A program made the translations under genes and the position numbers. 64,000 nucleotides of DNA from Pedobacter polysacchareus (GTDB lineage Bacteria > Bacteroidota > Bacteroidia > Sphingobacteriales > Sphingobacteriaceae): assembly GCF_019802255.1 (NCBI RefSeq), contig NZ_JAHYSS010000001.1, positions 381,403-445,402 of the forward strand, given 5' to 3'. The notes beneath the pieces were generated by a model, which made no database searches, had not been told where the DNA came from, and saw only the letters and a list, made by a program, of their open reading frames with translations. Positions 15,603 through 22,498 of this stretch are shown in pieces (positions within the stretch are counted from its first letter, which is position 1; each line of letters begins with the position of its first letter).

Positions 15603-17054
15603 ATGAATATTAGATTCATTGCGTTAGCGGCATTTTGCGGCTTATCGACGGTGTCGTATGCTCAAACTTTGCAGCTGCCAGACGCATTAAAGCGTTCTAT
15701 CCAGAACTACGAAAAAATCAAAGCAAAAGAGGCCTTAGTACAAGCTTCACAAGAAAACACCAATTATCAAAAAAGCCAGTATTTACCAGATTTTACGTTA
15801 CTGGCGCAGCAAAGCTATGGTACGATCAACGCGCAGAATGGCCCGATGTATGGCTATGGCGGATTGGGCTCCGCAGCTACCTCGATGCCCTTAGCAGATC
15901 AGAACTGGAATGCGGCTTTTGGCTCGCTATACCTAGCCAACATCAACTGGAACCTGTTTACATTTGGCAGAATTAAAAGCCAGGTGCAGCTGGCCAGAGT
16001 CGAAGAAAGACAGTCGGTAACCGACCTGGAGCAGGAAAAGTTCCAGCATCAGGTGAAAGTAGGGGCCGCCTACTTCAATCTATTCGCCAGTCAGCGGATA
16101 AAATATGTGCAGGAGAAAAACCTGGAGCGTGCTCAGGTATTCATGAGCACTACGCTGAGCCGTGCGGCCAGCGGATTGATTCCGGGCGTGGATGCTTCCT
16201 TAGCGAAAGCGGAGGTCTCTAACGCACAGTCTGCGCGGATTAAAGCCTATGATATGGAGCTCGAGTACTCCAAAACGCTGGCAGTATTACTCGGAGAGGA
16301 ATATCAGCGCTTTACACTGGACTCTGTTTTTACCAGTAAAACCCCGGTATTGACCCAAAATGAGGTGACAGGGCAGAATACTTCTCAAGGAAAAGCATCA
16401 GGAACTCCATCTTCTGATCCGATTGCGGTACCTCTGAACTTAATCAATCATCCATTATTACAATGGCAAAAGAGCAAAATTGCGGGAAGTACGCAATCGG
16501 AAAAAATCCAGCGTTCACAAAAACTACCTTCCTTATCTGCTTTTGGACTGGTACAAGGGCGTGGTTCCGGTTTTGAATCCAATTACGTACAGGATAATAG
16601 CGCTTTTTCAAAATCTTATCATAAAGGCATAGGTATACAAAGGGGAAATTACCTGGCAGGATTAACCCTGAGCTGGAACCTGACCAACCTTTACAGTTTT
16701 GGTGCTAAAGTAAAACAGCAAAAACACCAGACACAGGCGCTTCAAAACGAGTATCACCTGATGCATGAGGAATTGTCTGCACAGGCACAGCTCGCCAATG
16801 CGAAACTAAAAAACGCGGCAGAGAATTTTGAGGAGACAAAAATCCAGGTCAAAGCGGCTGCGGATGCTTATCGTCAGAACACCACTTTATACCGCAGCGG
16901 TTTAACCACGATTGTGGATTTAACCCAATCGCTGTACGCCTTAAACCGCGCGGAAATCGATTTTGAGATTGCCAGAAACAACATCTGGCAGGCCTTATTG
17001 TTAAAATCTGCTGCTGCGGGACAACTGTCTGTTTTACTAAATGCCATTCCATAA
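15603..17054 (+). CDS. TolC-family outer membrane efflux protein
   Basis: 483 residues. A signal peptide (MNIRFIALAAFCGLSTVSYAQ) precedes two OEP repeats, with the usual long helical stretches (LARVEERQSVTDLEQEKFQHQVKV; ENFEETKIQVKAAADAYRQN) and the C-terminal LYRSGLTTIVDLTQSLYALNRAEIDFEIARN signature. It forms the trimeric outer-membrane duct of a tripartite pump. It is first of three genes in the order duct-permease-adaptor, with a 12-nt gap to the RND gene. Confidence 0.93.
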   Translation: MNIRFIALAAFCGLSTVSYAQTLQLPDALKRSIQNYEKIKAKEALVQASQENTNYQKSQYLPDFTLLAQQSYGTINAQNGPMYGYGGLGSAATSMPLADQNWNAAFGSLYLANINWNLFTFGRIKSQVQLARVEERQSVTDLEQEKFQHQVKVGAAYFNLFASQRIKYVQEKNLERAQVFMSTTLSRAASGLIPGVDASLAKAEVSNAQSARIKAYDMELEYSKTLAVLLGEEYQRFTLDSVFTSKTPVLTQNEVTGQNTSQGKASGTPSSDPIAVPLNLINHPLLQWQKSKIAGSTQSEKIQRSQKLPSLSAFGLVQGRGSGFESNYVQDNSAFSKSYHKGIGIQRGNYLAGLTLSWNLTNLYSFGAKVKQQKHQTQALQNEYHLMHEELSAQAQLANAKLKNAAENFEETKIQVKAAADAYRQNTTLYRSGLTTIVDLTQSLYALNRAEIDFEIARNNIWQALLLKSAAAGQLSVLLNAIP

Positions 17055-17066
17055 TCCCGAAAATCC

Positions 17067-20000
17067 ATGAATTTATTACGTATAGCATTGCGCAAGCCCA
17101 TCTCCATTATGGTGATGGTGCTCGGGCTTTTGTTCTTCGGGATCAAAGCCTCCAAGGATATCAAGATTGATATTCTTCCGGAAATGAACCTTCCTGTAGT
17201 GTATATCGCCCATTCTTTTAATGGCTATACTCCACAGCAAATGGAAGGATATTTTACCAAAATGTATGTGAATATGATGCTGTTTACCAGTGGCATTAAA
17301 AGCATAGAGACTAAAAATACACAGGGATTAACCCTGATGAAACTCAATTTTTATGAGGGGATTGATATGGGACAAGCCATTGCAGAGATCTCTGCCTTGT
17401 CTAACCGGTCGCAGGTATTCTTACCTCCAGGTGCACCACCACCCTTTATTATCCGTTTTGATGCGTCTTCACAGCCAGTTGGCCAGCTGGTGTTCAGGAG
17501 TGAAACGAAAACAAACAACCAGCTGCAGGACATTGCCAACTTTACGGCGCGGCCCTTCCTGATTGCCATCCCCGGATTAACTACAGCGCCACCTTTTGGC
17601 GGTAGTCCGAGAACGGTAGAGATCAATATCGATCCGAATAAACTGCGCAGTCACCAGTTATCTCCGGATCAGATTGTGGAAGCGATCGGCCGGAACAACA
17701 TCACGGCACCTTCAGGAAATGTCTATATCAACGACATCAATTACCTGACGCCAACAAATAACACGATTAAAGCGGTAGAAGACTTCGGCAACATTCCTAT
17801 TTTCAAAGGAAAAGCCGACAACCTGTATATCCGTGATATTGCTACGGTAAAAGACGGTGCCGACATTACCACCGGTTTCGCCTTGATCAATGGCAAGCGT
17901 TCCGTATACATCAATATTGCTAAATCAGGCAATGCTTCTACCTGGGATGTGGTGAGCAAGCTGAAAAAAGCCATTCCAAACATCCAGAACAACCTTCCCG
18001 ACGACATCAAAATTTCTTACGAGTTTGACCAGTCGGTGTATGTAATTAATGCAGTGAAAAGTTTAATGGTAGAAGGCGCCTTGGGTGCCTTACTTACCGG
18101 ACTAATGGTATTGCTGTTTTTAGGAGACAAGCGCAGCGCGATTATTGTGATCCTGACGATTCCAATTTCTATCATTTCGGGTGTACTGTTCCTGAAGCTT
18201 TTCGGGCAATCGATCAACATTATGTCCTTATCCGGGCTTGCATTGGCGATTGGGATTTTGGTGGATGAGAGTACCGTAACCATTGAGAATATCCACCAGC
18301 ATCTAGCTATGGGCAAACAAAAATCCCAGGCAATCTGGGATGCCTGTAAAGAAATTGCATTTCCAAAACTGCTGATTCTGTTGTGTATTCTGGCTGTTTT
18401 CGCCGCAGCCTTTATGATGACTGGCATCCCGGGTGCTTTATTTATGCCTTTAGCCCTGGCCATCGGTTTCTCTATGATCGTTTCGTTTTTATTGTCGCAA
18501 ACCTTCGTACCCATCCTGTGTAACTGGATGATGAAACCACATTCGGCAGCAGAGTTGGCTAAAGAAAGCCGGTTTGACCATTTCCGAAGCCGCTTTATCG
18601 GCTTTCTGGAAAGTTTGCTGCCCAAAAAGAAACCAGTGGTTATTTTGACTTTCCTGGCTATTGGTACTTTGATTTACTTGATGTTCAGCATCACGGGAAC
18701 AGATGTCCTCCCTGCGGTAAACTCCAGTCAGTTTCAATTGAGAATTAAAGCACCGGAAGGCACCAGAATTGAAAAGACGGAGCAAAAAATCAAGCAGGTG
18801 CTGCGGGAATTGGAAACAGTGATTGGCAAAGACCATATCGCGATTTCTTCCGTGTTTATTGGACAGCACCCTTCTTCTTTTGCGGTAAGTCCGATTTACC
18901 TGTACAATGCGGGGCCGCATGAAGCTTTGATGCAAGTGGCTTTAAAAGATTATTCCGGAAACACCAGCCTGTTAAAAGATGAAATCCGTGCGCACCTGAA
19001 ACAGAAAATGCCGGAACTCCAGCTTTCTTTTGAGCCGATCGAGCTGACAGAAAAAATCCTGAGCCAGGGGACAAACACGCCTATAGAAGTTCGCTTCTCA
19101 GGTATGATGAAAAAAAGAAACGTCATGTATGCGAATAAGCTGCTGGCAAAATTAAAGGAGATCGACTATTTAAGAGATCAGCAAATCCCTCAATCTTTAA
19201 ACTATCCCGCATTGGCGATCAATATCGACCGTGTCAGGGCAGCGCAATTGGGAATTGATGCTCAGGATATTGCTAAATCATTGATTGCCTCCACGGCTTC
19301 TTCCCGTTATACCAGCAAAAACATGTGGGTAGAGGGAATGATGGGTATCGCTTATGATGTGCAGGTACAGACACCTCAAAATATCCTGAACAGCAAAGAT
19401 GAGCTGGCAAATATTCCGCTGTCTAAAAATTCTGCCCGTCCGGTATTGGGTGATGTGGCTACGATTATGCCCAGCACTACCTTGGGAGAAAGTTATAATT
19501 TAGGGACGATGGCCTATACCACAGTGACCGCCAATCTGCACCAGATGGATTTAGGGAGGGCACAAAAAGATGTCAATGCAGCAATTGCTTCCCTGGGAGA
19601 GATTCCTAAAGGGCTGAACATTTCTGTCGCAGGGATGGCGCCGGTGCTGGACGAAACGATGGATAGCCTGGTAAATGGATTATTAGTGGCCGTATTGGTG
19701 ATTTTTTTAATGCTGACCGCCAATTTCCAATCTTTCAAGGTGTCATTTGTGGTATTGACCACTGTGCCTTTTGTGGTACTAGGATCATTACTGCTGCTTA
19801 AAATCACTGGATCAACGCTAAATCTGCAATCCTATATGGGCATGATCATGTCTGTGGGAGTATCTATTGCGAATGCGGTATTATTGATTAGTAATGCGGA
19901 AACGTTGAGGCTGCAAAACGGAGATGCTTATGCTTCGGCCATGAAGGCTGCTGCTTTAAGGATGCGTCCAATCATCATGACTTCTATGGCGATGATTGCC

Positions 20001-20216
20001 GGTATGCTACCAATGGCCATTGGTCATGGGGAAGGTGGAGATCAGGTATCCCCATTGGGCCGTGCGGTGATCGGCGGATTATTTGCTTCTACCTTCTCGG
20101 TACTGATTTTATTGCCATTAGTATTTGCCTGGGTACAGGGAAAAACCGGTACAACTTCGCCATCCTTAGATCCGGAAGATGAAAACAGTTTACATTTTGT
20201 TAAACCAAATGCTTAA
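17067..20216 (+). CDS. RND efflux transporter permease
   Basis: 1049 residues, full length for the AcrB/HAE-type superfamily: TM1 (about 10-28), large periplasmic loop, TM2-6, second periplasmic loop, TM7-12. The TM4 proton-relay motif reads LAIGILVDESTVTIENIHQ: the second Asp of the AcrB Asp-Asp pair is Glu here, and it also differs from the CusA pattern. Motif C-like LSLMGMI-type segments are replaced by LQSYMGMIMSVGVSIANAVL in TM10. It drives proton-coupled export through the flanking TolC-type duct. Substrate is unknown; the upstream HYC_CC_PP gene hints at metals, the sequence class leans to organic compounds. Confidence 0.93.
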   Translation: MNLLRIALRKPISIMVMVLGLLFFGIKASKDIKIDILPEMNLPVVYIAHSFNGYTPQQMEGYFTKMYVNMMLFTSGIKSIETKNTQGLTLMKLNFYEGIDMGQAIAEISALSNRSQVFLPPGAPPPFIIRFDASSQPVGQLVFRSETKTNNQLQDIANFTARPFLIAIPGLTTAPPFGGSPRTVEINIDPNKLRSHQLSPDQIVEAIGRNNITAPSGNVYINDINYLTPTNNTIKAVEDFGNIPIFKGKADNLYIRDIATVKDGADITTGFALINGKRSVYINIAKSGNASTWDVVSKLKKAIPNIQNNLPDDIKISYEFDQSVYVINAVKSLMVEGALGALLTGLMVLLFLGDKRSAIIVILTIPISIISGVLFLKLFGQSINIMSLSGLALAIGILVDESTVTIENIHQHLAMGKQKSQAIWDACKEIAFPKLLILLCILAVFAAAFMMTGIPGALFMPLALAIGFSMIVSFLLSQTFVPILCNWMMKPHSAAELAKESRFDHFRSRFIGFLESLLPKKKPVVILTFLAIGTLIYLMFSITGTDVLPAVNSSQFQLRIKAPEGTRIEKTEQKIKQVLRELETVIGKDHIAISSVFIGQHPSSFAVSPIYLYNAGPHEALMQVALKDYSGNTSLLKDEIRAHLKQKMPELQLSFEPIELTEKILSQGTNTPIEVRFSGMMKKRNVMYANKLLAKLKEIDYLRDQQIPQSLNYPALAINIDRVRAAQLGIDAQDIAKSLIASTASSRYTSKNMWVEGMMGIAYDVQVQTPQNILNSKDELANIPLSKNSARPVLGDVATIMPSTTLGESYNLGTMAYTTVTANLHQMDLGRAQKDVNAAIASLGEIPKGLNISVAGMAPVLDETMDSLVNGLLVAVLVIFLMLTANFQSFKVSFVVLTTVPFVVLGSLLLLKITGSTLNLQSYMGMIMSVGVSIANAVLLISNAETLRLQNGDAYASAMKAAALRMRPIIMTSMAMIAGMLPMAIGHGEGGDQVSPLGRAVIGGLFASTFSVLILLPLVFAWVQGKTGTTSPSLDPEDENSLHFVKPNA

Positions 20217-20222
20217 AAGAAA

Positions 20223-21314
20223 ATGAAAAGATTCACTTATATCCTTGCGGGATTGACGCTTACTTTCGCCGCCTGCAACAATGAAAAAAAAGTAACAGAG
20301 AAAGCGGCAGCTATGCCGATGATGATGCAAAGTTTTGAGGCAATTTCCATTCATAAAACAAACCCGAAAGTTTCTTTGAAACTGGCAGGGGAGTTATTGG
20401 CAGATCAGGAAACGGCATTGTATGCCAAAGTAAATAGTTACGTGCAGCAGATCAAGGTTGATATTGGCTCAAAAGTGACTGCTGGCCAAGTGCTGGTGGT
20501 TTTAGATGCACCAGAGATCCAGGCCCAGCTAGCCACGGCAAAATCAAAGCTGCAAGCACAGGAAGCGATCTATATCGCGACCAAATCAAATTACGACCGG
20601 ATGTTTGATGCCGATAAAACCGAAGGCGCCATTGCCAAGGATGCCTTAGACCAGATTACGGCCAAAAAACTAGTAGATGAGGCGCAGGTAAATGCGGCGA
20701 GATCTATCTACAATGAGCTCAAAGCCATGAACAATTACCTGGTGATCCGGGCACCATTCAGCGGAACGGTAACCGATAGAAATGTAGATTTAGGTGCCTA
20801 TGTAGGGCCAATGGGTAAAGCGGCAGATTTGCCTTTGCTGATTGTACAGCGCAATCAGCAGCTGCGGTTATCATTATCGGTGCCGGAAGCGAATACACCT
20901 TATCTGAATATTGGGGATACGATCCGGTTTAAAGTAAAGTCTATCCCTCAAAAGATGTATATGGCCAGGATCTCCAGAAAATCGGGTGCCCTGGATGAGA
21001 AATTGCGTTCTGAAAAAATAGAGGCAGACCTGCTCAACGTAAACCATGAGCTGAAACCAATGATGGTGGCGGAAACGAACATCCCTCTCCAGGCGGGGGA
21101 AGCCAGTTTCTTCATTCCAAAAACAGCTTTGGTGGATGCCAATCTTGGCGTATATGTGATTCGGATTGAAAATGGAAAAACCAAAAACATTCCAGTTGCT
21201 AAAGGCCGAATGATGCCGGATCAGGTAGAAATTTTTGGGGAACTGAAAGAAGGGGATCAAATCCTGTTAAAAGCAACTGAAGAAATCGAAGAAGGAACAA
21301 GTGTCAAAAAATAA
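20223..21314 (+). CDS. RND periplasmic adaptor (membrane fusion) lipoprotein
   Basis: 363 residues. The lipoprotein signal ends at LTFAACNNEKK. The biotinyl-lipoyl-like domain is split around a helical hairpin (ALYAKVNSYVQQIKVDIGSKVTAGQVLVVLDAPE, then APFSGTVTDRNVDLGAYVG). The beta-barrel and membrane-proximal domains follow. It joins the RND pump to the TolC-type duct. It starts 6 nt after the permease stop, so it is the last gene of the operon. Two hairpins at 21341-21369 and 21498-21535 may end the transcript. Confidence 0.92.
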   Translation: MKRFTYILAGLTLTFAACNNEKKVTEKAAAMPMMMQSFEAISIHKTNPKVSLKLAGELLADQETALYAKVNSYVQQIKVDIGSKVTAGQVLVVLDAPEIQAQLATAKSKLQAQEAIYIATKSNYDRMFDADKTEGAIAKDALDQITAKKLVDEAQVNAARSIYNELKAMNNYLVIRAPFSGTVTDRNVDLGAYVGPMGKAADLPLLIVQRNQQLRLSLSVPEANTPYLNIGDTIRFKVKSIPQKMYMARISRKSGALDEKLRSEKIEADLLNVNHELKPMMVAETNIPLQAGEASFFIPKTALVDANLGVYVIRIENGKTKNIPVAKGRMMPDQVEIFGELKEGDQILLKATEEIEEGTSVKK

Positions 21315-21340
21315 TTGCCTTTAACAAATAGGAATAGATT

Positions 21341-21369
21341 CAGAAAGCCAGCCCATGGTTGGCTTTCTG
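21341..21369. terminator. Hairpin after efflux operon
   Basis: CAGAAAGCCA (21341-21350) pairs with TGGCTTTCTG (21360-21369). No T-run follows, so it is a weak terminator or an RNA-stabilizing stem. Confidence 0.45.
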
Positions 21370-21497
21370 CTAAAAAACGAGTTTTGGAACCCACCAAATT
21401 CAGAAGAAACCCACAGAAACAATAGAAACATTTTTTTTAAACACCCGAATAATTCGGTTATTAGCGATAAAACCAAAACAGCTATTTTTTGAAAATT

Positions 21498-21535
21498 AAG
21501 CCCAAAAAACTCCTTTTTTGGGCTTCTTTATTTTT
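21498..21535 (+). terminator. Terminator
   Basis: Stem AAGCCCAAAAAA (21498-21509) with TTTTTTGGGCTT (21514-21525), loop CTCC, followed by CTTTATTTTT. This is the better terminator candidate for the efflux operon. Confidence 0.7.
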
Positions 21536-21600
21536 AATAATTCTGGATATATGCCAAGGAAAGTGTAAAAAGGCGATTTTTTACAAATTATCTTGAAGCG

Positions 21601-21610
21601 CAAACGTTTG
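21601..21610. promoter_or_regulatory. LacI-type operator 1
   Basis: CAAACGTTTG, a perfect palindrome with a central CG, preceded by GCG. This is the classic recognition pattern of LacI/GalR-family regulators. An identical core occurs at 21987. Confidence 0.6.
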
Positions 21611-21913
21611 TGTGGAGTAGAATTTACAATATTTTTAACCGTAAAAAGCTGTAAATCTCTTTTTTAAGCCTTAAGAAAGTAGTCATTCTAGTCTGTTTTA
21701 AGAAAAGTGTCATCTTAATAAATAATGGTAATATCCTTGTTTTTAGGTGGTTAGAAAAGAAAAAACACGATTGTTATTTCAATTTGGAGTTCATTTTTTC
21801 AAAATACCTCAACAATGTAATGGTTTAATCAAAATAATTAGGTAGTTAATACTATTTTATCACTTCCTTCTTAAAACAGAATCTGCGCCTTCATTTTAAG
21901 CATTCTTAAATTA

Positions 21914-21970
21914 GACATATTATACGGAAAAATTATTGCTCTTTATTTGTTAATATTGACATATTATGCG
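21914..21970 (+). repeat. Direct repeat pair GACATATTAT(A/G)CG
   Basis: Copies at 21914-21926 and 21958-21970, 12 of 13 identical, 44 bp apart (about four helical turns), so the copies face the same side of the DNA. The second copy ends 16 bp before the second LacI-type palindrome. Likely activator-binding or promoter sites. Confidence 0.45.
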
Positions 21971-21986
21971 ATAATAGTACGTTAAT

Positions 21987-21996
21987 CAAACGTTTG
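21987..21996. promoter_or_regulatory. LacI-type operator 2
   Basis: CAAACGTTTG followed by CGC; the extended half-site GCGCAAACG is shared with operator 1 in the opposite orientation. Centre-to-centre distance to operator 1 is 386 bp, compatible with DNA looping. Confidence 0.6.
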
Positions 21997-22194
21997 CGCT
22001 GTCATTTGCGGAAAAGTGGAGATATAAATATCCTAAATTGCTTTCATTAAGTATTACATAATCCTAGGTCGTTGATCAACCACCAGAATAACTTATTCTG
22101 CAACACTAGGATGGCCATACGAATGCCATTGAAAAAGACATTTAAGCAATATATGTTATAACTAACCAAAACAGCAACCTAAACCAAACAAACT

Positions 22195-22254
22195 ATGATT
22201 ACAACCTTTACTCTTTCTCAGCAATTGCATCTAAATTGTTTGATCCAGATTTAA
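22195..22254 (+). other. Short leader ORF candidate
   Basis: ATG at 22195, 19 codons (MITTFTLSQQLHLNCLIQI), preceded by an AACCTAAACCAAACAAACT leader of the kind often seen before susC genes. It could be a leader peptide or the decayed start of an earlier susC copy; there is no direct evidence of translation. Confidence 0.25.
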
Positions 22255-22498
22255 ACCCCATTCGATTAAATAGAACAATCAGGTTATTCCATTATTAAAT
22301 CAGATCATCAGCTCTTTTCTATAACACGTTTTCCAGGGCTTTATTATCTACCAGATATTTTTTAATGATTAACCCATTCCACATCATTTTGTGGTCAGTG
22401 GATTTTTATGGCCTGTTTTTTAAATCACCAGCGCTTTCGTGATTTATCCGACAACAGGAAATTAACTAAGCTAACAATCTAATAATTAATTAATACGA

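Larger units (their letters stand above)
21315..22498. other. 1.2-kb non-coding control region before the PUL
   Basis: No convincing gene. In order it holds: hairpins at 21341-21369 and 21498-21535; a palindrome CCGAATAATTCGG near 21443; a LacI-type palindrome at 21601-21610; a 13-bp direct repeat (21914-21926, 21958-21970); a second LacI-type palindrome at 21987-21996; and a 19-codon ORF at 22195 in a typical SusC-like leader. The size and site density suggest a long 5' UTR and complex control of the locus. Confidence 0.6.

Noticed and set aside
18017..18625. Minus-strand 202-codon reading frame in the RND gene
   Set aside because: Antisense shadow of a strongly coding permease gene; no start signal or family match.
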